The notes under the pieces were generated by a model. The model saw nothing but the letters and a program-made list of their open reading frames with translations. It searched no databases and was not told the origin of the DNA. From Thermoplasmata archaeon UBA184 (GTDB lineage Archaea; Thermoplasmatota; Thermoplasmata; Lutacidiplasmatales; UBA184): a stretch of 18,935 nt of DNA. The DNA is taken from NCBI GenBank assembly GCA_002495185.1, contig DAEB01000002.1, positions 30,524 through 49,458 of the forward strand, in the 5' to 3' direction. Position 1 is the first letter of the stretch, and each line of letters opens with the position of its first letter. The position numbers were made by a program, and so were the translations under genes. Below are positions 7,194 to 14,810 of the stretch, in pieces.

Positions 7194-7328
7194 CTACATA
7201 AGGGCACCGTCAACCCGGAAACGGTCGACCTGCCCGGGTAACCAGCGAACCCGGTCCGGGTCGTAGATATCCCACAATTGTCTGACATCTGTCTGCCACC
7301 CTTCCTGCGACGGTTTGGCACGTGCCAA
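7194..7328 (-). CDS. Possible 44-residue ORF with TTG start, or remnant of a gene
   Basis: From a TTG at 7328-7326 the minus strand encodes (M)ARAKPSQEGW followed by a mixed, globular-looking sequence containing LWDIYDPDRVRWLPGQ and ending GALM before TAG. The balanced composition (W, Y, D, V, F) is unlike the Pro/Arg/Ala-rich junk frames of this GC-rich DNA. Only a weak AGGT lies at Shine-Dalgarno distance. The frame is open further upstream but there lies inside the DUF998 gene. It ends 45 bases before the small gene starting at 7148. It could be a tiny protein, the tail of a decayed gene, or coincidence. Confidence 0.25.
   Translation of the reverse strand: MARAKPSQEGWQTDVRQLWDIYDPDRVRWLPGQVDRFRVDGALM
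7315..7328. repeat. Perfect 14-bp palindrome, candidate operator
   Basis: TTGGCACGTGCCAA is fully self-complementary, with 7-bp arms and no spacer, in the 245-base interval between the DUF998 gene end (7394) and the small gene start (7148). Its form resembles binding sites of dimeric helix-turn-helix or bHLH-like regulators. The possible TTG start at 7328 is part of it. Nothing identifies the binding protein. Confidence 0.6.
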
Positions 7329-7393
7329 GGGTTGACCTGGCCCCTCGGTTGGCGGGGGCACTACCCGGGATTTCGCGCCCCGCGAGGGGTTCT

Positions 7394-8056
7394 CTACCCG
7401 GTGGAGGGGGTCACCCGCACCGTCGGAGAGAACCGGGGAAGCCGGGCGAGATGCACTCCCGCGACGAACCCCCAGAGAAGGATGGGGAACACGATCAGGC
7501 GCTCGACCAGGCCCGGGTCCCACGTCGTGCTATACGCCTGGGTCGGAGCGTAGTAGGCCAGCGAGAGGAGTGTGACGAGGCCGAGGATGAGCGAAAAGGC
7601 CCGGAACCCGAACCAGAGGGTCCCTTCCTTCATCCCGAACGAAAGGGCGACCAGGGCGAGCCCGCCCGGAAGGAAGACCATGAGCGAGACGAGGTCGTGG
7701 ACGGACGGATTCACGTTCTCCGGGTAGAGCCCGACGAGGACCGCCGCGAGGCTGGCCACCAGCAGGAGGAACAGCCCCACAACCCTCGGACCCCCGCGAG
7801 GGAAGCCGCCCCATGCCAGGAGGATCCCGAGGAAGGCGAAGGCCCCCAGGATTCCGATCGACGCGTTGAACACCCCGTTCAGCGGGGAGGTCGAGGTGTT
7901 CCCGAGGTCGCTGATGTAGTTGGTGAGCAGCGAGTAGCCACTGTACCGGGTCTGGACCCAGGCCATGGCGAAGACGAACTGAATGACTCCGACGGCGATC
8001 AGAACCCCGCCCCAATGGACCGACCGACCCACGTGCGTCAACGGACCGACTCCCAT
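7394..8056 (-). CDS. DUF998 family integral membrane protein
   Basis: This 220-residue membrane protein has six hydrophobic segments, at about 14-34, 63-83, 91-110, 121-142, 149-169 and 186-205. The first loop carries TNYISDLGNT (45-54), the hallmark ISDLG of DUF998 (PF06197). The VGLYPENVNPSVHDLVS segment at 108-124, with H120, and ERLIVFP at 185-191 also fit the family. The biochemical function of DUF998 is not established. The start is ATG at 8056, with GGAGAGGG about 6 bases upstream. The gene is divergent from the Kelch protein gene, 174 bases apart, so the two may share a regulatory region. Its leader can fold a GGCCG/CGGCC hairpin (8070-8084) right before the ribosome binding site. Confidence 0.88.
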   Translation of the reverse strand: MGVGPLTHVGRSVHWGGVLIAVGVIQFVFAMAWVQTRYSGYSLLTNYISDLGNTSTSPLNGVFNASIGILGAFAFLGILLAWGGFPRGGPRVVGLFLLLVASLAAVLVGLYPENVNPSVHDLVSLMVFLPGGLALVALSFGMKEGTLWFGFRAFSLILGLVTLLSLAYYAPTQAYSTTWDPGLVERLIVFPILLWGFVAGVHLARLPRFSPTVRVTPSTG

Positions 8057-8114
8057 TGCAACCCTCTCCGGCCGAACTCCGGCCTCTCCCGAGAGTCAGA
8101 GTGCCGGGGCCCCC

Positions 8115-8126
8115 GGTATGAATACC
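8115..8126 (-). promoter_or_regulatory. Palindromic TATA-like element upstream of DUF998
   Basis: GGTAT-GA-ATACC is an inverted repeat with 5-bp arms and is the most AT-rich spot on the DUF998 side of the divergent interval. Used as a TATA box on the minus strand it predicts transcription start near 8093 and a leader of about 37 bases. Its symmetry would also allow it to act as an operator. Confidence 0.4.
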
Positions 8127-8200
8127 TCACGCTCGACTCGCCGACGGCTCTCTTCGGACGCCGCCGCGCGACCGACCATGCAGTGCCTCCGACCTGAGAG

Positions 8201-8206
8201 TATTAG
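8201..8206 (+). promoter_or_regulatory. TATA-like element of the Kelch protein gene (leaderless)
   Basis: TATTAG at this place is centred about 28 bases before the GTG start at 8231, and no Shine-Dalgarno lies between them. That spacing predicts a transcript beginning at or next to the start codon, as in leaderless archaeal mRNAs. Confidence 0.5.
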
Positions 8207-8230
8207 GGGGGACCCGGGTTCTCTCTAGCC

Positions 8231-10942
8231 GTGTCCCTTCGGCCGGGGGCGGAGCCCAGGGTCCTTCGCTGGGGTTCTCCGGGGGGAGCATACCGCTGGC
8301 TTCCGGTCGCTGCAACGGTCCTCATCGCGCTCTCCACCGCCTTTTCGGCGCTTCCTGCGCCCGGGCCGAACGCAGGACGGGTGGCGAGAATCGAACCGGC
8401 GCCGGCCTCGCTCGGGCCGAGCGTAGAGGCGCGGGTCGCCCTGAACGCCGCGTTCCTCGCGAATCGGACGGTCGGCTGGTCGACCGTTGCCCCGCCCCCG
8501 TCCGGAGTGGGCGTCGATGGGGGCCTCGCTCCGGACCCTGCGACCGCGTCCGTGCTCGCGTTCGGGGGGACGGGGTTCGCGGGGCTCGAGAACTCGACGT
8601 ACCTCTACAACGAGTCGACCAACCACTGGTCGAACGTCTCCTCCTCGGTCGCCCCCAGCCCGCGGAGCGATTTCGCGTTCGGCTTCGACCCGAACGCCCA
8701 GGTCGGCGCGTTGTTCGGGGGGATCACGAACCGGGCGACCCTCGTCGCATCCAACCAGACGTGGAAAGTCTCGGCTCACGGGGCGTGGACCCGCGAGGGG
8801 GTCGGGGCGTCTCCCCCGGCCCGGGAGGCGGCGGCGTTCGCCATCGACCCGACCCTCGGGGTTGGAGTTCTCTACGGGGGTTGGAACCAGAGCTACTCGG
8901 CGACCTCCTCGATCACGTACTCTGACCTCTGGGAGCTCAACCTGACCACGTGGACGTGGTCCCAGCTGTCGGTCACTGGACCGCGCCCTCCCCCGATCCA
9001 GGGTGCGTCGATGACCTGGGACGGGACCATCTTACAGTTCGTCCTGTTCGGCGGCTGCTATCCGTGCTCCACGAACGTCTGGGAGTTCGACCCGGTATCA
9101 CGGACCTGGAGCGAGCCGACGGCGCCCCCGACGGTGCCGCCGGCTCGGAGCGGAGCGAGTTGGGGGTACGACCCGACGCTCCATGCAGACCTTCTGTTCG
9201 GGGGTACGGCCGGCGGCGCCCCGTTCAACGACACGTATCTGTTCTCGGCGGCGAACGACACGTGGGTCCGCGAGACGCCCCCGTCGCATCCGGTCGGACG
9301 GTACGACGCGGCCTCCGGGTTCCTGGACGTTCCCGGAAACGAGACGTGGGTCGTGGGCGGTGGGTTCACCTCGGGTGGGACCGTCACGGACGCTTGGCGC
9401 GCCTCGGCCACCTCGAACCTCACCTTGCTCGTGACGAACGCCTCGTCGCCCGCTTCCCCGATCTCGGGCGTGCAGGTCAACTTGAGTGGGCGGCACGTCG
9501 GGACCACGAACCTGGCCGGATTCCTCAACCTCACCCAGGTCAATGCGGTGAATCAGCCGCTCAACCTTACCGACGACCCCTGGTTCTTCCCGGAGAATCT
9601 CACCCTGTGGGAGCCGCCGGGCCGGAACTCGAGCCTCACGGTGGAGCTCACCCCCGAGCCCCTCGGGTCGGTCAACGTCCACGTCCAATCCGCCTCCTCC
9701 GGTGTCCTCGTCGGAGTCGAAGCGAACGTCTCCGTCGACGGGGTGCTCGTCAACCCGACACCGAAGCTGACGAACGTCTCGGGGAACGCTTCGTTCTACG
9801 GGGTGCCGCCGGGTCGGTTGTACGTGACGGCGTGGCAGCCGGACTGGCGTACCTCGTACGTGAACGACCTCCTCCGGCCCGGCGGAGTCGCGAACGAGAC
9901 GCTGGTCCTGGTTCCGGAACCGTTTCTCTACGTCCTCGCGGTCGGCGAGCTCACGGGCGGTCGGCAGGTCAACCTCGAGGGCGTCACGATCCGACTGAAC
10001 GGCGTGGTGATCGGAGCCACGAACGGGCTCGGGGACCTGAGCGTCCAGACGGACGCCTACGGGGCTTCGACCGTCGTGGGGAGCGTCTCGGGATTCCTCC
10101 CGGCCGGGGCCCTCGTCGACGTCCCCTGGACGGGGTCGGTGAACGCGAACCTGCTCGCGCAGGAGTTGCCGAACGGGTCGCTGCTCGTCTCCGTGATGGA
10201 CAACGCGACGGACGCCCCGATGCCGGGGGCGTATGTGGTCGTGAACACGGTCGTGCCCCTCGCGTGGGGCTCGTACGGCGTGAGCGGCCTGACCGACAAC
10301 TTCGGCCTCCTCGGGGTGAACCTGCCCGAAGGCAGTTACCTCGTCCAGGCGAGCGAGAACGGATTCAACGCCACCTCGCGCGGGACGGTCGTGAACATTC
10401 TCCCGAACCTGAACGTCACCATCACGATCTTTCTCCAGCCGGTCCCGCGCGCGACCGTCCATTTCGTCGTGCAGGACTCGAGAACTCACGACCCGATCCG
10501 GAACGCGAGCGTCCTCGGGGGTCCGACGATCGGATACACGGACGCGCGGGGTCGGTTCAACGCGACCGGCCTGATCCCGGGCGCCTACGTGTTCGTCGTC
10601 GTCGCCTCCCGGTACCTCGCGAACAACACGACGGTCTCCCTGACGTACTACGAGAACCTCACCGTCGTGGTGAACCTCACCCTGGCCCCGACCGTCGTCG
10701 TCCCCGCGGCCGCGTGGTCGTTCTCGCTCTTCCCCGGCAGCCTCCTCGACCTCTGGCCTTTCCTGGCGGCTCCGGCGTTCCTCATCCTCGGAGCGTTCGT
10801 CTACGGCTCGGTCCGACGAGCGACCGGTCCGGACGCGGAGCCCGCCGCCCGAAGAGGGGACGTCTCGGCCCGCGACCCGACCGTCGGAGCGCCCGAGACT
10901 CCGCCGGGGGCGGGTCCTCCCGGCCCGGGCTCCTCGAGCTGA
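8231..10942 (+). CDS. Large cell-surface protein: Kelch-type propeller plus tandem carboxypeptidase-regulatory-like domains, C-terminal membrane anchor
   Basis: This 903-residue protein should sit outside the cell, held at both ends by membrane segments. Residues 22-41 are an N-terminal signal or anchor helix. Residues of about 80-390 form a Kelch/galactose-oxidase-like beta-propeller: repeated hydrophobic-F-GG motifs (LAFGG, ALFGG, VLYGG, VLFGG, LLFGG, VVGGG) alternate with W residues preceded by N or D. About five Ig-like carboxypeptidase-regulatory/PEGA-like repeats follow (about 393-435, 478-540, 565-625, 650-715, 742-800), with the usual TDxxGxF and PGxYVF turns. A helix at about 838-861 and a basic, Pro/Gly-rich tail end the protein. 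About 30 N-X-S/T sequons suggest heavy N-glycosylation. The GTG start at 8231 lies 28 bases after a TATA-like box. Its role may be adhesion, glycan binding or S-layer association; no catalytic motif is evident. The last 142 bases overlap the convergent membrane protein gene. Confidence 0.88.
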   Translation: MSLRPGAEPRVLRWGSPGGAYRWLPVAATVLIALSTAFSALPAPGPNAGRVARIEPAPASLGPSVEARVALNAAFLANRTVGWSTVAPPPSGVGVDGGLAPDPATASVLAFGGTGFAGLENSTYLYNESTNHWSNVSSSVAPSPRSDFAFGFDPNAQVGALFGGITNRATLVASNQTWKVSAHGAWTREGVGASPPAREAAAFAIDPTLGVGVLYGGWNQSYSATSSITYSDLWELNLTTWTWSQLSVTGPRPPPIQGASMTWDGTILQFVLFGGCYPCSTNVWEFDPVSRTWSEPTAPPTVPPARSGASWGYDPTLHADLLFGGTAGGAPFNDTYLFSAANDTWVRETPPSHPVGRYDAASGFLDVPGNETWVVGGGFTSGGTVTDAWRASATSNLTLLVTNASSPASPISGVQVNLSGRHVGTTNLAGFLNLTQVNAVNQPLNLTDDPWFFPENLTLWEPPGRNSSLTVELTPEPLGSVNVHVQSASSGVLVGVEANVSVDGVLVNPTPKLTNVSGNASFYGVPPGRLYVTAWQPDWRTSYVNDLLRPGGVANETLVLVPEPFLYVLAVGELTGGRQVNLEGVTIRLNGVVIGATNGLGDLSVQTDAYGASTVVGSVSGFLPAGALVDVPWTGSVNANLLAQELPNGSLLVSVMDNATDAPMPGAYVVVNTVVPLAWGSYGVSGLTDNFGLLGVNLPEGSYLVQASENGFNATSRGTVVNILPNLNVTITIFLQPVPRATVHFVVQDSRTHDPIRNASVLGGPTIGYTDARGRFNATGLIPGAYVFVVVASRYLANNTTVSLTYYENLTVVVNLTLAPTVVVPAAAWSFSLFPGSLLDLWPFLAAPAFLILGAFVYGSVRRATGPDAEPAARRGDVSARDPTVGAPETPPGAGPPGPGSSS

Positions 10943-11901
10943 GCCTCCGCCGTTCCCGGACGGTCTGCGTCCCCCTCCCCGGGAGCCGCGAGACGTCGAG
11001 AGAGGACCATCGCGACGGCGAGGACCGCCGCGACCGTCCCGAACGCGAGGACCGACAGCGTGATCGCGGGGGCGCCGACCGCGAGCACGACGAACGCGGC
11101 GGCGAGGACCCCTCCGATGATCACGGAGGTGAATCCGGGGGCCGTCACGCCGGACGGAGCGGCGGGGAGCGTCCGGCTCGCGAGGGCCTCGCGCTGGCCC
11201 GGACGCAGCGCGAGACGCTCGGCAAGGAGAGCGTCATCCGAGTCGGTCGGGGTCGACGTGGCTCCCCAGCTCCACGGGAGAGGTTCGCCGAGACCGGTCT
11301 GGGGGAGGAACACGGGGCAGAGCGAACCGGCGACGGCGACCGCCGCGAGCCCTACATACCACACGTTGAGGGCCGAGCCGAGCGGCATCGAGGTCGCGAC
11401 ACCCCCCGTGATGAGCGCCGCGATTCCCTGGACCTGGGCGGAGAGGACGTTCGCGAGGGCGCTCACGAACTGCTCGCCCGGGGAGCCCGAGGTCGTCCCC
11501 GCGCCCACCGATCCGGTCGCGATCGTGAGGACTCCGAGGAGGAACGTCAGCTCGAGCGTGAGCACGCGGGTCCCGGGGGACGCGTCGGCTCGCCAGGCGT
11601 ACTCGAGCCAGACGAACGGGGCGCCGAGGATGACTCCGACCGCGAGGTCGACGCTGGCACCCCCGAATTCGGTCACGAGAGCGATCGGAAGGACCGCCAG
11701 GAACGAGAGGAGGACGCGACCCCCCGCGACGACGGCGGGATGGTGGACGACCCCGACCGCCGTCAGCAGTCCGAAGCCGAGCGCGAGCGCGAACCCGACG
11801 AGGAGCGGGACGCTGCCGCCCCACCACTGAACGACCGCGAGAATGCTGACGTAGAGGGGGGCCGGATAGATGAGGGCGGCGAGCCACGGGCGGTCGTTCA
11901 C
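10801..11901 (-). CDS. Polytopic membrane protein, last gene of the MoxR/DUF58 operon
   Basis: This protein of about 366 residues is not recognised as a named family. It has about eight to nine hydrophobic segments, at about 6-27, 31-52, 60-79, 84-103, 113-132, 145-168, 177-199, and a pair at 257-278 and 280-301. A hydrophilic loop at 210-250 precedes the last pair, and a Gly/Pro/Ala-rich soluble tail follows 302. The GTG at 11901 was chosen because its GTGA overlaps the TGA stop of the DUF58 gene by four bases and AGGAG lies 8 bases upstream; the frame stays open further upstream but only inside the DUF58 gene. The coupling implies coordinated production with DUF58 and MoxR, so it is a candidate membrane partner of that AAA+ system. 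The last 46 codons run antisense to the end of the Kelch gene. Confidence 0.75.
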   Translation of the reverse strand: MNDRPWLAALIYPAPLYVSILAVVQWWGGSVPLLVGFALALGFGLLTAVGVVHHPAVVAGGRVLLSFLAVLPIALVTEFGGASVDLAVGVILGAPFVWLEYAWRADASPGTRVLTLELTFLLGVLTIATGSVGAGTTSGSPGEQFVSALANVLSAQVQGIAALITGGVATSMPLGSALNVWYVGLAAVAVAGSLCPVFLPQTGLGEPLPWSWGATSTPTDSDDALLAERLALRPGQREALASRTLPAAPSGVTAPGFTSVIIGGVLAAAFVVLAVGAPAITLSVLAFGTVAAVLAVAMVLSRRLAAPGEGDADRPGTAEAQLEEPGPGGPAPGGVSGAPTVGSRAETSPLRAAGSASGPVARRTEP

Positions 11902-13226
11902 AGCGGGCTCTCCTGCGCGTGCAGCCACGCGTGCGCCTCGGAGGCGAACTCTCGGACCTCGGTGGGAGGGTAGCGGACGACCGGCACTCCCTGGGCCCGG
12001 AGCCGGTCGACCGCGCGGTCGATCGACCGCACGTCCGGTTCGCTCGCGAACAGCATCGCGGCGGCCGCGAGAGGGTCCGGCTCCGCCGGAAAGAGCGCAG
12101 CCACCTCCGGACACAGGACGATGAGCCGGTGGCCGCGGTCACGGAGGCGCGAGACCGCCGCCTCGACCGCGCCGAACGGCGAGAGCAATGTCGAGAACAG
12201 GACGATCGTCGTCGGGACGCCGAGCTTCTCGGTCGCGGTCTCGAGCGCCCGGGCGAGGTCGAACGGCCGCGGGACGAGACCGATTCGGCCGAACGCTTCC
12301 GTGAGCGCGTCCGCGCCGGGGGGACCGCGCTGGGGCGGGACGAACTCGACCACCTGGTCGGCGTGCACCATGAGCGAGACGCGGTCCGACCGACCGATCG
12401 CCTGACCGGCGACGACGGTGCCTCCGTCCACGGCGAGCTCGAGGCACTCCGAGCCCGGCTCGCCGAGCCGCATGTCGCGGCCGCAGTCGATCATCACGAG
12501 GACCTCGGGATGTGCCTCCTCCTCGTGCTGCCGGACGTAGAGCTTGTCGATTCCGGACTTCCGCCAGGCGATCTTCCGGGCATCGTCCGACTCCTCGTAC
12601 TCGCGCAGGGACCGGAACTCGGACCCCGGCCCGACCCGGCGGCGGTACGCCTCGGCGGGCGCTCGCCCGCCCACGAGGGGGAAGTCCATCGCCTCCTCGA
12701 CCGAGATCGCCGGAGTGACGAGCACCTCCCAGCGGTTCTCGAGCATCGTCATCCGGAACGCGAACCCGAACGGGTCGTGGGCGACGACCATGGTCGGTCC
12801 GACCCGGAAGCGACCGCGCTCCCGGGGGCGGTAGACGTAGGCGAGCCGCGTCGGCGTGCCCGGCCGCCAGTACGTGACGAGCCGGGGAGCGCCCCCGACG
12901 ACCTCGAACGACTCCGGCTGGGGGTCGAAGACCTCGGCGTAGAACGACCGGGGACCGGCCAGCTCGATGTCGAGCGCCATCGAGCCGACGGCGTCGATCC
13001 CGACCTCGGAGCTGTTCTCGAGCCTCTTCCAGCGGAACCGCTCCGGACCGAATCCTCGGGTCGACCGGTCGAACGCGAGGAGCTCGACGCAGACGACCCC
13101 GAGGACGAGCACCGGGAGCACGAGGAGGAGAAGGTTGAGCGTGACGAACCCGAGCAGGAGGGTCGCGAGCGAGCCGACGATGGCCGAGGCGCCGACCGGA
13201 GTGAGGACGACCCGGGAACTCGCCAT
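11898..13226 (-). CDS. DUF58 domain protein with two membrane helices and a vWA-like fold
   Basis: This 442-residue protein pairs with MoxR ATPases across bacteria and archaea; its molecular job is not settled. Two hydrophobic helices at about 10-30 and 31-50 anchor it. A beta-rich middle region of about 75-170 includes RERGRFRVGP, typical of DUF58 proteins. The signature GSEFRSLREYEESDDARKIA (201-220), continuing WRKSGIDKLYVRQHEEE (221-237), is a strong DUF58 match. A vWA-like half follows, starting VLVMIDCGRDM at 242-252, where the metal-site DxSxS pattern is degenerate (DCGRD). The ATG at 13226 is 7 bases after the MoxR stop, and the end overlaps the next gene by GTGA. In homologous systems MoxR is thought to act as a chaperone for vWA or DUF58 partners at the membrane; that role here is inferred. 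Confidence 0.92.
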   Translation of the reverse strand: MASSRVVLTPVGASAIVGSLATLLLGFVTLNLLLLVLPVLVLGVVCVELLAFDRSTRGFGPERFRWKRLENSSEVGIDAVGSMALDIELAGPRSFYAEVFDPQPESFEVVGGAPRLVTYWRPGTPTRLAYVYRPRERGRFRVGPTMVVAHDPFGFAFRMTMLENRWEVLVTPAISVEEAMDFPLVGGRAPAEAYRRRVGPGSEFRSLREYEESDDARKIAWRKSGIDKLYVRQHEEEAHPEVLVMIDCGRDMRLGEPGSECLELAVDGGTVVAGQAIGRSDRVSLMVHADQVVEFVPPQRGPPGADALTEAFGRIGLVPRPFDLARALETATEKLGVPTTIVLFSTLLSPFGAVEAAVSRLRDRGHRLIVLCPEVAALFPAEPDPLAAAAMLFASEPDVRSIDRAVDRLRAQGVPVVRYPPTEVREFASEAHAWLHAQESPL

Positions 13227-13233
13227 CGTCCGG

Positions 13234-14310
13234 TCAGCGCGGCACGGGAACCTTCCCGAGGACGTCCGCGAGAACGGCGCGGATCGTCTCGAGCACTCCC
13301 TTCGGGTCGCCCGGAAGGAAACGGCGGCCGCGGAACTCCGGCCTCAGGATGACGCGGTGATTGAGCACCGGGAAGAAGAGCTCCTGGATGTCATCGGGGA
13401 TGACGTAGTCGCGCCCGGCGAAGAAGGCGGCCGCGCGCGCCGCGCGCATGAATTGGACCGCCGCCCGCGGGGACCCGCCCGCCTCGAGTCGCCGGTCGGC
13501 GCGCGTCGCCTCGACGAGCGACGCGACGTATCGGATGAGGTCGTCGTCCACGTCGACGGTCCGGACCGATGCCCGGAGCTGGTCGACGTCGGAGGCGGAG
13601 AGGATCACCGGGGTCTCCACGACCTCCTTCGGGTCGAGCTGGGTCCGCACGATCGTCGCCTCCTCCTCCGGGGTCGGATAGGTGATGACCCAGCGGAACA
13701 GGAACCGGTCGAGCTCGGCCTCGGGCATCGGGTACGTTCCCTCCTGCTCCAGGGGGTTCTCGGTCGCGATGACGAGGAAGGGCCGGGGCAGCGGGTACGT
13801 CCTCCGGTCCACGGTGACCTGACGTTCCTGCATCGCCTCGAGGAGGGCCGACTGGACCTTCGGCGGCGCCCGGTTGATCTCGTCCGCGAGGATCACTTGA
13901 GCGAACACCGGGCCAGGACGGTAGACGAACGACCGGTCCCTCGGGTCCATGATCAGACCGCCGATGATGTCGGACGGAAGCATGTCCGGCGTGAACTGGA
14001 TCCGCTGGAAGGAGAGGCCGAGCGATCGCGCGAACGTGCGGGCGAGGTACGTCTTCGCGATACCGGGGACTCCCTCGACGAGGACATGTCCCTCGACCGC
14101 GAGAGCGATCGCGAGCGCGCGGACGTCCTCCTCGGAACCGATGACCGACCCCGAGACCGACGTCTGAAGCCGTTCGAGGACGGCATGAGCCTCCGCGGGA
14201 GAGAGGGGCTCGGCCGAGGGCGGAGGCGAGGGGACCGAGGGTGCTTCCGCGGGGGCCGGTATCGACAGATCGCCATCGCTGGCGGGCGCGGCGCGGGGAG
14301 GGTCGTTCAT
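13234..14310 (-). CDS. MoxR family AAA+ ATPase
   Basis: This 358-residue cytoplasmic ATPase shows all core motifs: a Walker A of the form GVPGIAKT at 80-87, Walker B VILADEINRAPP at 139-150, ALLEAMQE at 155-162, sensor 1 VIATENP at 180-186, and EAELDRF at 198-204. It has the usual MoxR length, plus a Pro/Ala/Ser-rich N-terminal extension of about 35 residues that may be a flexible tether. The ATG at 14310 overlaps the TGA of the preceding gene (ATGA), and GAGGAG lies 6 bases upstream, which settles the start over frame-compatible sites further up. MoxR proteins act as oligomeric chaperones or remodelling motors for vWA-domain partners; here the partner is most likely the adjacent DUF58 protein. 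Confidence 0.95.
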   Translation of the reverse strand: MNDPPRAAPASDGDLSIPAPAEAPSVPSPPPSAEPLSPAEAHAVLERLQTSVSGSVIGSEEDVRALAIALAVEGHVLVEGVPGIAKTYLARTFARSLGLSFQRIQFTPDMLPSDIIGGLIMDPRDRSFVYRPGPVFAQVILADEINRAPPKVQSALLEAMQERQVTVDRRTYPLPRPFLVIATENPLEQEGTYPMPEAELDRFLFRWVITYPTPEEEATIVRTQLDPKEVVETPVILSASDVDQLRASVRTVDVDDDLIRYVASLVEATRADRRLEAGGSPRAAVQFMRAARAAAFFAGRDYVIPDDIQELFFPVLNHRVILRPEFRGRRFLPGDPKGVLETIRAVLADVLGKVPVPR

Positions 14311-14810
14311 CCGGGCTCCTCGAACGCCGACCGCAGGGCCGTCGCCTCGGCGAGCTCGGCGTCGAACTCGTCTCGCGCTCGGGCCCGCCATGCGGGCCGA
14401 CGCCATCGGGACCAGAGGTCGGTCCGTTGCGGGTCCTCGACCCGGGCCGCGAGGAGATAGGTCCTCTCGAGGGAGAGCACCGCGCGGCACGCCCGGTCGA
14501 TGAGCGGGTCGCTGGGTGTTCCGAGGTGGCGAGAATGCGCGCGAATCTCCGCACGGGTGAGACCGTGACGCTGGACCAGCTCGCGTGTGAGGTCATCGCG
14601 GACCGTGAGGATGGCCGTCGTGAGCCGCCCCGCGCGCAGGTCCCGATCGAGGAAGGCGAGTGGGTCGACCTGCCAGCCCTGACGAACCGCGTACGGATGG
14701 AACCGAGGCGGTGCGGCGGGCCGATTCCACGCGTCCCACGCGAACGCTACACCCACCACGACGACGAGCGGGATCAGGAACTCGAACGCCGTTTCCGCGT
14801 CGAGCGTCAT
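14307..14810 (-). CDS. Small single-helix membrane protein in the MoxR/DUF58 operon
   Basis: This 167-residue protein has no family I can name. One hydrophobic helix at about 9-25 is followed by a soluble, strongly charged alpha-helical-looking region (about 50-165) rich in R, D and E, which probably lies in the cytoplasm. The ATG at 14810 overlaps the previous gene's TGA (ATGA), and its own TGA overlaps the MoxR ATG. Such double overlap implies tight stoichiometric expression with the DUF4129-like protein and MoxR, so a structural or adaptor role in the same complex is plausible. GGAGG lies upstream of the start. Confidence 0.8.
   Translation of the reverse strand: MTLDAETAFEFLIPLVVVVGVAFAWDAWNRPAAPPRFHPYAVRQGWQVDPLAFLDRDLRAGRLTTAILTVRDDLTRELVQRHGLTRAEIRAHSRHLGTPSDPLIDRACRAVLSLERTYLLAARVEDPQRTDLWSRWRRPAWRARARDEFDAELAEATALRSAFEEPG

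Noticed and set aside
7249..7261. ACCCGG-T-CCGGGT inverted repeat
   Set aside because: The arms are short and GC-only, with nothing else at the site to support function.
6903..7393. tRNA, RNase P RNA or SRP RNA in the structure-rich interval
   Set aside because: I could not find a tRNA T-loop/cloverleaf or the conserved cores of these RNAs on either strand by eye.
8950..11973. About 1,000-codon plus-strand frame across the Kelch gene and the membrane protein gene
   Set aside because: It is out of frame with the Kelch gene and antisense to the membrane protein, with low-complexity charged sequence only.
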